Source: Capitulum mitella (Eukaryota; Arthropoda; Thecostraca; Pollicipedomorpha; Pollicipedidae). From it: a stretch of DNA of 64,000 nt. A program made the position numbers and the translations under genes. Numbering within the stretch: the stretch's first letter is position 1; each line of letters begins with the position of its first letter. The notes beneath the pieces were generated by a model. That model saw nothing but the letters and a program-made list of their open reading frames with translations, did no database searches and had not been told where the DNA came from. Shown here piece by piece: positions 45,561-57,000 of the stretch. Where the stretch lies: contig CP099841.1 of NCBI GenBank assembly GCA_030062745.1, forward strand, positions 13,024,970 through 13,088,969. The letters are read 5' to 3'.

Positions 45561-46039
45561 GAAAACGAAAGAAAGTTTAATACAATGGGAAATAAAACAT
45601 TGACAAAAAAACTAAATGCTTGTATATTCTGAGTGCCAAAAGTTATGACATCATTTCCTTTTCACCCTATCCATGTCGCATGTCGGTGTCGTTGTACGAC
45701 CTGTACACGTCGGTGTCCCTCAGGGGTGTCGTTTAGTTCCCAGGCGCCCTTGGGTTCTTATGGTAGTGCCTCCGTCTCTATGAGGTCGTGGTTTCCAATC
45801 TCGATGCTTTTTACTTTCGCTCGGTGGCGTTCACGGTGGCGGTCTGCGGCAACGTATCCTCCTCAGGACCATTGAACAACTTGTCCTTGGCACTTGATCA
45901 CGGCCAGAGATCCCACTGCCGCAATGCATTGAGATCTCCGCCACATTTCTCATAACAGGTCCAACATGGTGAAAACAAACAGAAAATTTGGGCGTAAGCT
46001 CTTATCAAAACAGATTTTTCCCTTGATCACGGTCTCTTT

Positions 46040-46880
46040 TACTTTGACCTCAGGCCAAGACCTTCGATACCGTTTTACGTCCTGCCCCTTACTTTACTAC
46101 TCATCGTAAACCATTCATATAAAAGGCATGTTACCGTAGATCATTCACGTTAAGGTGATAAGCTTGCAAAGATCACGTATGACCTTGATGTCAGTTAAAA
46201 AAATTTCTTTCCTGATCACGACGTTTGCCAATAGACACACAAGATGCCGCACATGCCCAGCATGCCGAACATCAATCACGTATTGAAAGTTGACCCGGCA
46301 GGTTCCATCGCTTAATTTTGACCTTAGGTCGAAATTTCGTGCCATTTTTCCTCTTGTCACGATACGTGTGGCTAATCATAATCCGTCCACAGACAAGCTT
46401 GAATGACACATGTTATGTTTTAACAGTATTGACCCGCGAAATATTACTGTTTGACCTTGACCTTAGGCAAAAAATCGGCTCCGTTCTCACCCTCGTTGCC
46501 ACAATGGAGAGCAGTTGCGACTCGTTGAAATGAAGCAAGAGGATTCCGGTGCATTATTACGCTGGGATCTTGAACCATCAGAGGTCATTATAACACCTTT
46601 AACTCACGTTAAAATGTCGAGTACCGTTTTCCCCCTCGTCATTTTCGAGTCGCCACGACCCAGTCACTTGGAAGTCTAAGTCCCATGGATTATTTATGGA
46701 AAGAATTTCATTGGCACGGGCTGACTTCGGCATTGGCCAGTAACAACTGTCAATTTTTATTTTTAATTTTTGGCGACATCGGCAACGCCATGGAACTTGG
46801 GTCACAGGTGTTCATAGGGGAATACTGTGGTGACTCAAAAATTAGTGATGGTAGTGGCCTAAGGCCATGGCCAACGGTGA
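46040..46880 (+). repeat. Degenerate tandem array with about 134-bp period
   Basis: Words of the type TGACCTTAGGTC followed 10-30 bases later by CCGTTTT-CC-CTCGTCACGA recur at about 46049, 46180, 46317, 46451, 46583 and 46716. Intervals are 131-137 bases. Units are only moderately similar. It lies within METTL24-like intron 1. Confidence 0.5.
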
Positions 46881-49249
46881 CCTCTGCCAGGTAAAACCTC
46901 GAAGTGCTTGATTTTTACCATTGTGCTTCTCATATAAACGGGTCGCGACTACTCGTGAGACTACTTGCGATCATGTAATCGCGACCCCTGAGCAAAAGTG
47001 GCGCCACAGTTTTTTTCCTGAGGTCAACGTCAAACGGTGACATCTACGGGATCAAGATGCTGGCATAATAAATGTTGGGCACCCTGGTTTTCGCATGAGC
47101 GACAGAGCGGAAACGTCGTAATCAGGGCAGAAAACGGTACTGAAGAATTTTACGAAGGGCTAGGCCAGACCGTGGCCTAGAAAGGAATTTAAAGGTCTCT
47201 GAATGGCTGGTCTTAACCGTATTAACGCCTTTGATGTGCGGACGAAGAGCAGTTGAAGTGTTCATGTCGTCGCGGATGTCGTTGCAGGTGTCGTCACAGG
47301 CGTTGTCACTAACGTGATGGAAGTTAAACGCTCTCTTATGATTGTATGGTTTCTCGCAATATTTTTACTGCGTTTTCAGCTACTGACATAGCACTCTACA
47401 GCACATTTCAGGGCGCCGTCGGGTCACCACGAGGGCCTTTACGAGTATATGACAGCGCGCCTCATTAGCAGAGGATCTTAAGCTGATGTTTTTGTACTTC
47501 CAGCGATCTTTCATATTTGTGAGGGCGACCCTCGTGTGCTATCATGGCAGTCCTCTGGTGCTTGATACAACGCGCTTCTGGCCATTGGCGGGGTGTCCGT
47601 CTGATGTTTCCCGTGAGCCCTTCTTGTACTGCAATGTGCAATGTGTTTTGTGCTACCGTTAGGGGACAGAATTTGTCTCAGTCATTGTATGGTGTTTGAG
47701 AGATGTGTTTTAATGAATACGCACATTTTCAGCTCCAAGCATTTTCGATTTGATGGGAAATTTACATGCCAGAGGGCCCCTAGTCGTAATCCACTATTTC
47801 CTTCTCTTCACTGTTTTCACTCACTTCCAATGGGAAATGGCAACCTCTCGGAAAAATTGCGCTGTTCTTTTAGAACTTTGATCTGGTGCGTTTTCAATTA
47901 CTGGCCTCATTGTGGTCTATTTTGGAGTCTTTTCGTCCATTTTATGTGTGCCCTTCGGGGGACTCATGACGTGCCTAGTAAGATTCACCTTTTCTAGAAT
48001 GACTGGAGCCACTCCAAGAACAGTCTGCTGTGGCGTGGATAAATGAGCTGATCAGAAAACTTCCTTGCGAATGCACATGCAGAACAAAAGAAACCAGTAA
48101 GGTTTCTTGTGATAAAAACATCATGATTCATTGTCCAGTGGTCGCGAAGTTATTGGTGTGTAGAAACCGTGCGTTGACAAACTTAGGAACGTCCGACATT
48201 GCGAATGTCGCAACGGATGTCGCTCTTAACATTACCGCCAACTTAACCATCGCTAGACACAAGGATTTTCACCTTCGCATCCGACGAGGCGGGGCGGGGG
48301 GCTGTTGCCACCCCTACCTTTTTCGCCCCTAATTAGGACAGAGCGACGAAAGGACAACATAGGTATAGATTGTCACCTCCTGATTATAGTCACATTTGAT
48401 CTGACCCCGTTAGGTCACCTCGTGACCTCTCAGGTTGCTGCGAAAGAGAATGTTATGCCGTTTGCCGCCTTCGTCGTCATCGTAATAATTTGGTAACAGA
48501 GGTGCCTGCAAGGTATGCTTTTGTAGCGCATCGGGCTTAAATTTATCACTTCTTGTATTCAGTGATAGCTTTTGCTTTTTTGGGTTAAGAACAGGTCAAC
48601 GGGAGGTTGAACACCGCTATCATTTTTTCATAGTACGGCTAGTGAAAAAACTATGTTTATTTATGACAAAATAGTATTCTGATCAGCGTAGTTGCCTTAA
48701 CTGAAATCATCGTCAAGGCTATGCTATATGTCTATGACTGTTTCAAGTGCATTTTTAGATCAAATAGGGTCATTGGCGTCACTTGGCCTTGGTAAGGTCA
48801 CTTTTCACTTCTCAAACCCAAAGTGATTATGGGCATACACTAAAGCAGTCCTGCATCAAAAACCGACCTCCTGTCTGGTCAAACGCCTGTGGAAAAAAAC
48901 ACGACGTAGCTCGGATCTAGAAAGTTGGCCTGTAAGACCTCGAGAATGTTGTCTTAGCTAGATGACCTGACATGACCTAGCAATATGTTTTCTGGGGAGA
49001 AAATTCGAAAAGGATGCAAAGTCGGCCGTCGCAAATTGTAGTTTCATAACGCGGGACGTTCGCCTTCAGTCTCATGGGTGTCGGCATCCACCGTCTCATC
49101 CGATGAAAATCGACCCTCACCAGTCTGGGGCGAGATTTAAGGCGATGACGGCGGTCATACGAACTCCCCCGTTTCTTTTTCAGGATTTTAAGGAAGGCCA
49201 AAAAACGAAGAGGCGCATAGGCATGAAACTTTAGGTACCTTTCATTAGG
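46881..49249 (+). other. METTL24-like intron 1, no feature recognised
   Basis: Mixed intronic sequence with occasional GGTCACCTCGTGACCTC words (about 48410). No exon, microRNA-like hairpin or known repeat stood out. Confidence 0.45.
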
Positions 49250-49400
49250 GGCGTCGATTTTTGTAAATGATTGGGGAGGGGGGCCTAGCCGAGGGCCCTA
49301 CGACCTGACCTCCCCCAAATGTGGGTTTCTCAACGGATTTAGCCCACTTTATTTTGACCAACGGAAATTTACAAGTTTTTTCGTCACCATTTATCGAATG
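49250..49400 (+). repeat. Dispersed repeat shared with 8078-8220
   Basis: Shares GGGGCGTCGATTTTTGTAAA-type start, ACCTCCCCCAAATGTG, GGTTTCTCAACGGATTTAG and TTTTGACCAACGGAA with the 8 kb copy. Confidence 0.6.
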
Positions 49401-50026
49401 AGAAACTTGCATTTATCCCCATGTATATAGGTTTCTGTAGGGAATAAAAGACAGAAAAATAGATAGATGTATCACTTTAGACTTTATTCTTTATTTTCTG
49501 CCCATCTCTTATCTGCTGCGGCCGTTCTTTTCTCTGTTATTATTAATTTTCCTCTAAAACCAACCGGAAATAATGCAGCGGCCCAAACCAATATTGGGTG
49601 GGTCAGGACCCTCTCAAAAGAATACAGATCGACACCTCCTTGCTTTCATATATTTTTCTCACTTTTTGCCAGTTTTTATTCAGGGCCACCTCAAGTCGCT
49701 GACCTCTCGAGGTCAAGGACCATTTTCGAAAATATGTTACGTAGCATAATTGCTTGGAAGGCATTGATTAACACAAAAGCATTACACCTTGAGCAAACAT
49801 GACAGGTACAATAGTTTCGTAATTTTGATTTTTGGGAATGCGAAGGTCATCGCCCTTAGATCACCTAATTAACGACCATTTTGGGTTTGGCTTTGGAGAT
49901 TGTCTGGTTTGCAGATTTTGTGGTTCAAATATACCTCCGTATATGTTTCTTACTTCATTTTCGTAGGTAATTTTGCCTTTTTACCTGCGGCCTGGGACCA
50001 GGCCACGTTTTTCAGTCATGTGTGAT

Positions 50027-50197
50027 TTAACCCGACCACGACCGTCGGTCCGTTACGATCATGCGCGACTGGGGGGAGGGCTGTTGGTAGCCCCCCTCTA
50101 GCTCGCGAACGGTTGGTCGCACGATAAAAATAAGTACACCGTTGGAAAGCTGTTCATTCACATTCATGCATTCACAGGCCGGCCCGGCAAGGGTTAA
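50027..50197 (+). mobile_element. Short (171 bp) TTAA element, copy C
   Basis: TTAA at both ends (50027-50030, 50194-50197). The left end is CCCGACCACGACCGTCGGTC, nearly identical to the left end of copy A, including GATCATGCGCGACTGG, the G-run/C-run hairpin and ACACCGTTGGAAAGC. The right end CCGGCCCGGCAAGGGTTAA instead matches the element end at about 5376-5396. It is an internally deleted or recombinant member. Confidence 0.65.
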
Positions 50198-50344
50198 CGA
50201 CTGTTTCGTCTTGAACTGTGACTGTACCATTGTGCTTGTAAGAGTTCGGCAACTTTAGCTGTAGTGAAGAAAGAGCAATCCCGACCATGATGCTGTCGTT
50301 TCAAAACTGAACGTTCATTTCATGTCGTGTATTTTTTCTCACAG

Positions 50345-50600
50345 ACTGAATGTCGAACTGGGCAACTGCCTGTCCTACTCGGTTGGCGTGGACCCCGAGT
50401 TCACCTTCGAGGAGGACATGGAACGTCTGGGCTGTGAGGTGTACGCCTTCGACACGCTGGAGAGAGTGGACGACCACCGGCGGATCGGAACCGCATCTGG
50501 TTCCAGAACATCCGCGTTGGAGCTTCCTCGTTTGACGCCTTCCGCGAGGGCAACCAAGTCGAAAAGGCCAGAACCCTGCACGAGGTTGTCGAGAATTTAG
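50345..50600 (+). CDS. METTL24: METTL24-like exon 2: cofactor-binding part, frame broken
   Basis: Acceptor TTTTTTCTCACAG|, donor TTAG|GTGAGA. It starts with the base completing Arg, then LNVELGNCLSYSVGVDPEFT and FEEDMERLGCEVYAFDTLER. The pattern C-x-x-Y-S-x-G-x-x...F-E-x-x-M-x-x-x-GCEV-x-AFD is the SAM-binding strand-loop and acidic end of strand 2 in this family. After VDDHRR (50483) the frame fails. The next frame gives RIWFQNIRVGASSFDAFREG and LHEVVENL, and it is this frame that joins exon 3. One base is missing, or two are extra, at about 50480-50492. Confidence 0.7.
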
Positions 50601-50933
50601 GTGAGACCAGAAGAGATGGTTTTTAAAATTCACCATGAGTCTGCCTAGGAGTCTGAAAAGTGACATCCGATCGAGCTCAAAGAGACGAGTTTGGCCTTTC
50701 ATACGGATGCACTCGGAAGTTTCGAAAGGTGCCGATTTCGGAACTACTTGGGCAGTGTTTGAGGCATTTTTTGTCTGCAGAGTTGTTCAGAGTTCTCGTC
50801 CATTTGGGGAGGGTTGATGCACCTCCCCCTCCGAAGTTTTCCCAGGATAACCTTCTAACGGTTTGTTTGATCCATCGGAAACTTGATGTTGTTGAAGGGC
50901 ACAAATACAATTTTATATATATAATCAATCGAT

Positions 50934-51011
50934 TCGAAATGATACGTTCTTTAAGACTGTATATAGATAATGGATGTCGAAATGATACGTTCTTTAAGAC
51001 TGTATATAGAT
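50934..51011 (+). repeat. Direct duplication with 43-bp period
   Basis: TCGAAATGATACGTTCTTTA plus AGACTGTATATAGAT occurs at 50934 and again at 50977, identical over about 35 bases, so it is recent. Confidence 0.85.
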
Positions 51012-51439
51012 TTAGAAGGCTTATGCTAACGGCAGGCACTATCGAGGGCATGGGAGGGACTTTTGAGTTTGGGAACAGACCCCCTCCAACAGAACCTGGA
51101 CCCCCATAATTTGGGATTTTTGACATTAAGGTCTGTGGTGGTGCATAGAAAAAATGGCCTCAGCAACATCAGAATTGGTCGAAATTAGCATTTGCTCCTC
51201 CCCCATCATTTTTGCAAACCTCCGCCCCTGATGGAGAGGGTGTAAACTGAGGACATAAGCTACGGCGTGAAACATGTAATTTTTTCCTCTGGAAATGCGA
51301 TATAAAACAGATGCCGCAAAACAATCTATATGTTCGGATTACCTAGGTGTAAGGAATCGAGTACTATACAGTTGATGCAACTGAACTTGTATTTCATCGA
51401 AAGGAGGTGGAATGTTGCAAACGCCCGGCTTTTGGTCCT

Positions 51440-51870
51440 ACGGGTGGAGCGGCGCCGGCTGAGGGGTCATGAGTCTACAACTCCACGTCATGCCTAAAAT
51501 TAAATTTTGTGTTTGATATCAACTCAAAAACATTTTGAACACGTCTCAGTTTCATTTTTGGCCAATCCGAAGTAATTCTAGGTCACTGATTTAAGATAAC
51601 CTTGGATGATTAAGATGTCCTTTAAAAGCCATCCCAAAATAGTGTTTGTCAATTCAGAGCTTGCATTTTGCTTTAGCATCTGTTGTTATCTCCAAAGAAT
51701 GCCTCTGCAGCTCTGAGAACACATCTGAACCGACCGCCCCGCTTTACAAGGATTGGCCTGGCGTGACCTGGATCGGACTCCATGGGTGAAATACAATCAC
51801 GTTAAGCATAAATGGACGCAAAATTGATTATGCAACACTATGACATCTTTTTCACGGCATTATCATTTAT
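51440..51870 (-). repeat. Repeat family A, inverted third copy
   Basis: The reverse complement aligns with 29740-30170: CCATGGAGTCCGATCCAG, TCTCAGAGCTGCAGAGGCATT, and AATTTTAGGCATGACGTGGA followed by the GC-rich CAGCCGGCGCCGCTCCAC end. Located in METTL24-like intron 2. Confidence 0.65.
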
Positions 51871-52511
51871 TCCTTGGCGTTCATTTGTGCTTAAACCCCG
51901 AAACAGTATCACTTTCCGCCAGTTTTTGACCTTTGACCCGACAATGAAGGTCGCCCGTTTACCTTAGGCCTTGAAAAGGGACAGAACTTGCGCATTCATA
52001 ATGGGGGGTGAGGGGTGTAATTCAGAGTTTTCATCGAAAACCTATTTAAGCGCCGCAGGCGCGCAAAATTTCTTGTATGACGCATGACATTGTCTTCGTT
52101 TGTCACATCACTGATACAGACATGTTTTCGAGTTGTTTATTTGTGCCTGCTTCTCCAAATTTTTGTCAAGTTAGCTAGTTAGTCCAGTCAAAATTAGCTT
52201 GAGATGTGTATAGATACCTCGGGGCCTCATGGATTTTGAGACAAAAACTCGATGAAAAGCACTAAATTGGAGTGTTCTATAATGCCATTGTTTCAAGATC
52301 TGTATTTTTCTACTGTACAATTTGTTTTAATTTTGCACTTCATAATTTTGCGCAAAAAGAAAATTTAGTTTCTAAATGATTTCGTGCCACACACAAGTTT
52401 CGAAACACTCACTGTTGAAAGTTGGTGTGGCGGAGGCTACACCTGCCCCACCGTATTGTCCACCCATATATCAAAATGCATGAAATTCTGCTCTAAAATC
52501 GCGGCAACAAT

Positions 52512-52760
52512 CTCTAACCCTCTCTGGGCTGCCCTCTGGATCCACCTTCGCCGGTCCGGGGTTCAAGATAACCCGCGCCCCGCCCCCAAGATCTCCAGAA
52601 CTGAAAGCCCATCGAAAAAGTAAAAACACCGTTGGAAAGCCTTTGGTGATACAAGAGGAAAGCATTCGGATTTTTTTCCCGATGAAGTCAGTCTTAAGCT
52701 CAACAAAGTTCATCTTAGGTCAAATAGCCATTTTTACATTTTTGGCAGAAACCGTCGATA
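52512..52760 (+). repeat. Truncated TTAA-element fragment
   Basis: CTAACCCTCTCTGG, then CGCCGGTCCGGGG, CCCCCAAGATCTCCAGAACT, GTAAAAACACCGTTGGAAAG and CATCTTAGGTCAAATAGCC. It is the inverted counterpart of about 5210-5396 and shares ACACCGTTGGAAAGC with copies A and C. It ties the type 1 and type 2 TTAA elements together. Confidence 0.55.
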
Positions 52761-53609
52761 ACCAATGCTTGAGCGTAATTGTTAAGGGATGAACAGGCAA
52801 AATGGGTCGCGGATTTAGCCAACTGTTTCCCAGAACATATACCTGAGTCAAAATTTGGCCATTATAAACAAAGCTAAGCATGAAGGAAACATCTTTTGTA
52901 GGACAGGAGCCCGTTTTTTATCACAGTGCCTTTTGACTTTTGGATAGAATATCCAGTTAATGTATATCACACGTTTGTGAAGTCTGCAACTATAGTTTGA
53001 AGGTCAGACAATGTCATCAGTTCAAAGTTTTATTTACTCGTATATGCCAAACGTTTCTGGTATCTGTCGCATCATCTCCCACTTTGCCATTGGTCAGGCG
53101 TGATGCAGCATGAAATCCTGTAACGCTGTTTCATGGTCCTTCCTACATCATGATACCCGTGCCCAAAGCATTTTTCACGTAAATCGCGCAGATACTAAGC
53201 AACGCACTTGGCCATTATGCGAAAACCTGATGTCTGGCGGAGGCTAATTTGGCAACGGCTCTAATTTTTATTTTGGAAAAACAAAGATAAGAGACTTTCT
53301 GCAGTGCAAACTTCATCGAAAGAACGCATGGTAGTAGATCTCATGACGGATGGCCATACGAAGTGTGTTTGCATAGAAAATAAGCATTATATTAGAAGGG
53401 TTCAAATAAGGTCAGCGTGGGACAAATGGGATTAGGTCATCTGCGGCAAGTAATTTCCTGCCATATATTAGTGGCTCTGAAGCAGATACGACTATCGATA
53501 AACATCCAGGCTCGTAAACGGATGAATCGTATTCGGTTGCGGTGCTAAAAATTCCGTATAAAAAGTGACCTGACCCCACGTCACAAGTCTTATCTGTGAC
53601 TGGTTCCAG
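52761..53609 (+). other. End of METTL24-like intron 2
   Basis: No repeat or exon recognised before the acceptor TGGTTCCAG at 53609. Confidence 0.5.
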
Positions 53610-53941
53610 GCCACAAGCATCGCACGATCGACGTGCTGAAGCTGGACATCCGGGACCACGAGTGGGAGGCGCTGGAGGAGTTTGTCAGCTCGGAGGTGAT
53701 ACACCAGGTGAAGCAGCTGGTGCTGACACTCAACTTTAACCGGCCCGTCAACTCGGAACACCCGGAGCAGCTGATGCAGCAGCTCACCACCTACTACCAG
53801 ATGCTTAGGCTGCTGGACTGCGACGGCTTCCGCGTGTTCTCATCCCAGGGCCGCGGCGAGCCCGTGCGAGCGCACGGCATGAAGCGGCCGCTCCACCCCG
53901 AATACGAGATCTCTTACATCAACACCAACTTCTACCACTGA
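53610..53941 (+). CDS. METTL24: METTL24-like exon 3: C-terminal half and stop
   Basis: Acceptor TGGTTCCAG|, entering in phase 1. It begins HKHRTIDVLKLDIRDHEWEA, where DVLKLDI-x-x-x-EW is the conserved motif after the cofactor site. It continues VKQLVLTLNFNRPVNSEHPE, YYQMLRLLDCDGFRVFSSQG, and ends EISYINTNFYH then TGA (53939-53941). Intact, with no frame break. Confidence 0.8.
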
Positions 53942-54660
53942 GCGGGCCACTTCGCCGGACAGGCTGTCTCTGGCCGGCTCCACGGCCGACGGGTCCGGCT
54001 GCTCACCGCTCTCGGCGCGAGGCCAAGTGTTCCTGTTAGTTCCCCGACTGGTGCGGTCAGTCTCCGCTATTCCTGTTTGACCCCCGGTCAACCCGTGAGG
54101 TCTGCACTGTGACTTCATCAATGGCCCACCATTCTGTCCGCCCCTTGAATAACGCATAACTGGAGCACAGAACGTCCTTTTGACTGCCATCCATCATCTG
54201 TAGAACCTCTGACTGTGAGATGTTCGTGTTTAACACAAGGCATGGTGTGACGGGTGTGTGTGCTTGGGTCTGTGTCTGTGGATGGAATGTCGTTAATCGA
54301 ATGCATTCTGCACTATGTCGAACACCAATCAGAATTTAGTGTTCACGACCGGATAGATGTGTGTACACCACGAAGAATGATATTGTTACACAGCGCCGTG
54401 TCATACCGTAAGCTTATTGAGACCGGTTATAATATGTTATGTTGGGGTTTCACATGCCTTTGTAAAGCAATCATTGGTAACGAAAATTCACAGCGAAAAC
54501 TCAGGTACACTAAAACACAACCGATTTCAAGCAAATTTCATTTGACGCATGTGAGAACCACGACGTTCTATAATTGAATTTTTTTTGCCTTTTCCAATAT
54601 TTCCCATCGCCCTTTGTTTGTTCTGACGGTGTGCCCTGTGAACACAAGCCATGAAATAAA
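53942..54660 (+). other. METTL24: METTL24-like 3' UTR with polyadenylation signal
   Basis: It follows the TGA at 53939-53941. AATAAA lies at 54655-54660. There is no earlier canonical signal that I noticed. Open frames in this stretch are chance. Confidence 0.5.
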
Positions 54661-55528
54661 CATGAATGTTATGCTGCTTCATCAGGATTGTCGACTACCC
54701 GTTCTCGATTATTACCATAGAAAATAAACCATCCGGCATCGTAGACAGACTTGTCAGGATTTCGCCGTGAAAACAAGGACGATTTGGGAATAGTACATCA
54801 CGGTTTAGTTTCTCTTTGAAAAGGATGAAACCGCCTGGGGTAGAGCTTCAGAAAGCTGGGATGTGGTAACAAGGTCAGCATCCAACTGCCGGATTAATGT
54901 TCCCACCAAACGTCTTGCGAAATAGCCCCATCATAATAAATAATGTATTTGATATCAATGATAAAGCTATCATATATACATAATCGTGTGCATTCCGTAC
55001 ACAAACGTTCGTTAACCGACGCAGCACGAATCGAAATACAAAGGGCATCCGTGCAACTCCTTGCTTATTTTAGAGCGGGAGGTGACGCTTGTTTACAACA
55101 AGGCCTTGTAACATCGATGGAAAAGAGCAGCTGGATAAATACAGGTGAGGAAAAGGCCTTTCCGGAAGCTCCACCATCAACATATGATATGACTAGGCCA
55201 AACACAGTGCCAATGTTACAACTGAGCCAGCACAACAGTTCAATACGCTTTGCGATGAAGGACGCATCTTTGGTTCGTAGCCTGTCCTTCTATCTCTGGT
55301 CAAAGCAACGATCTTAGCAACACGCGGAATACGGACATCCTGGTCCATATCAAGACAGCTGGCAAATCCACTCATCCATTTGCCGAGTCCAGAAGCCACG
55401 TGTTGTTCTTGACTAGTACTTTTTCTGACACCAACATTCATGGACACCTAAACTTTCATGCACAGGATTGGTGTCGCTTTCATTGAACTGGTGCCACTGC
55501 CTACCGTTGCTCCATGGAACCACTGTGA
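54661..55528. other. Region between two convergent genes
   Basis: No coding exon is recognised. It probably holds the 3' UTR of the minus-strand gene that ends at about 55529. Confidence 0.4.
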
Positions 55529-55900
55529 TCATCCCCAAATTGCTATTTGAATTGTGACGTCCCTGCCGCGGCCTGTCGACGGTTTTTTCACAGGCGCGAT
55601 CGTCGTCGTAGTTGTAGTAGTCGTAGTCGTGGTAGTTGTTGCAGTCGTAGTCGTAGTGGTAGTTGTTGTGGTCGTGGTAGTTGCTGCAGTTGAAGTCGTG
55701 GTGGTAGCTGAAGACGTCGTGGTCAGCCGGGAGGTCGTGCCGACGGATGTAGTCTTTCCCGTGGTCGCCGCTTGTCGGGAGGTCGTGCCGTCGGACTCGG
55801 TCTTTGCCGCGGCCGTACTTGGCCGGGACGTCATTCGTCGGACGCGACCGGTCCAGGTGCGGAGGTGGTCAGCCCGGCAGAGTCGGTACTCGACACGCCA
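55529..55900 (-). CDS. Thr-rich mucin-like C-terminus
   Basis: TSRPSTAAAKTESDGTTS and a run of more than 30 Thr with few Ala/Ser, then IAPVKKPSTGRGRD and a stop at 55529. Long Thr runs after LDLa repeats suggest an O-glycosylated stalk. The Thr codons (ACN) appear on the plus strand as GTNGTN. Just upstream, at about 55836, the Pro/Thr frame ends in a stop (TSAPGPVASDE, stop), while the Thr-rich frame starts one base away. A single missing base would join them. Confidence 0.5.
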   Translation of the reverse strand, partial: WRVEYRLCRADHLRTWTGRVRRMTSRPSTAAAKTESDGTTSRQAATTGKTTSVGTTSRLTTTSSATTTTSTAATTTTTTTTTTTTTATTTTTTTTTTTTTIAPVKKPSTGRGRDVTIQIAIWG

Positions 55901-55959
55901 GCTCTGCGGTCGGACGGCTGCGGCGACGCCGGCGGAGGCGAGCCGAGCCCCGGCTGTTC

Positions 55960-57000
55960 AGACGTCGCGGTCGCTGCCTGGCCTGCGGGGTCCAGCCCGC
56001 CGAGCCCCGGCTGTTCGGACGCTGCGGTCGCTGCCTGGCCTGCGGGGTTTAGACCGCCCAGCCCCGGTCCTTCCGGACGCCGCGGTCGCTGCCTGGCCTG
56101 CGGGGTCCAGCCCGCCGAGCCCCGGTCCTTCGGACGCCGCGGTCGCTGCCTGGCCTGCGGGGTTCAGCCCGCCGAGCCCCGGTCCTTCGGACGCCGCGGT
56201 CGCTGCCTGGCCTGCGGGGTCCAGCCCGCCGAGCCCCGGCTGTTCAGACGCTGTGGTCGCTGCCTGGCCTGCGGGGTTCAGACCGCCGAGCCCCGGTCCT
56301 TCGGACGCCGCGGTCGCTGCCTGGCCTGCGGGGTTTAGCCCGCCGAGCCCCGGCTGTTCAGACGCTGCGGTCGCTGCCTGGCCTGCGGGGTCCAGCCCGC
56401 CGAGCCCCGGCTGTTCAGACGCTGCGGTCGCTGCCTGGCCTGCGGGGTTTAGTTTGACGCGCGGTCGCTGCCTGGCCTGCGGGGTCCAGCCCGCCGAGCC
56501 CCGGTCCTTCGGACGCCGCGGTCGCTGCCTGGCCTGCGGGGTTTAGACCGCCGAGCCCCGGTCCTTCGGACGCCGCGGTCGCTGCCTGGCCTGCGGGGTT
56601 TAGACCGCCGAGCCCCGGCTGTTCGGACGCTCGCGGTCGCTGCCTGGCCTGCGGGGTCCAGCCCGCCGAGCCCCGGCTGCCTTCGAGCCCGGGTCCTTCG
56701 GACGTGCGGTCGCTTGCGGTCGCTGCCTGGCCTGCGGGGTTTAGACCGCCGAGCCCCGGTCCTTCGGACGCTGTGGTCGCTGCCTGGCCTGCGGGGTTTA
56801 GACCGCCGAGCCCCGGTCGTTCGGACGCCGCGGTCGCTGCCTGGCCTGCGGGGTTTAGACCGCCGAGCCCCGGTCCTTCGGACGCTGTGGTCGCTGCCTG
56901 GCCTGCGGGGTCCAGCCCGCCGAGCCCCGGTCCTTCGGACGCTGTGGTCGCTGCCTGGCCTGCGGGGTCCAGCCCGCCGCCCGCGGTCGGCGTTCGCGCT
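55960..57000 (-). repeat. 18-copy 57-bp coding minisatellite
   Basis: On the minus strand the unit encodes L-(D/N)-P-A-G-Q-A-A-T-(T/A)-A-S-E-G-P-G-L-G-G (19 residues). The core GCCTGGCCTGCGGGGT occurs 18 times, mostly exactly 57 bases apart. Adjacent units are 90-100 percent identical, so the array is young or homogenised. Unit 9 is cut to 38 bases (near 56425-56463) and indels near 56620-56720 shift the frame. The plus-strand PAGSSPPSPGPSD-type frames are shadows. Confidence 0.85.

Larger units (their letters stand above)
43181..54660 (+). other. METTL24: METTL24-like methyltransferase gene, three coding exons
   Basis: Exons 43181-43665, 50345-50600 and 53610-53941 join in phases 2 and 1 to give a protein of about 330-360 residues. 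Layout: short cytosolic N-terminus, one signal-anchor segment, then a luminal methyltransferase-like domain (Methyltransf_22/METTL24 family). This family is largely uncharacterised and its substrate is unknown. Introns are 6.7 and 3.0 kb and full of repeats, including a dead Tc1 element. The 3' UTR ends near AATAAA at 54655-54660. One reading-frame break lies in exon 2. The next gene (LDL-receptor class A type) is convergent. Confidence 0.75.

Noticed and set aside
55554-56546. 330-codon plus-strand frame rich in Ala, Pro, Val
   Set aside because: It is the antisense shadow of the 57-bp minisatellite and the poly-Thr tract. The minus-strand frame follows LDLa exons and gives a sensible mucin-like protein.
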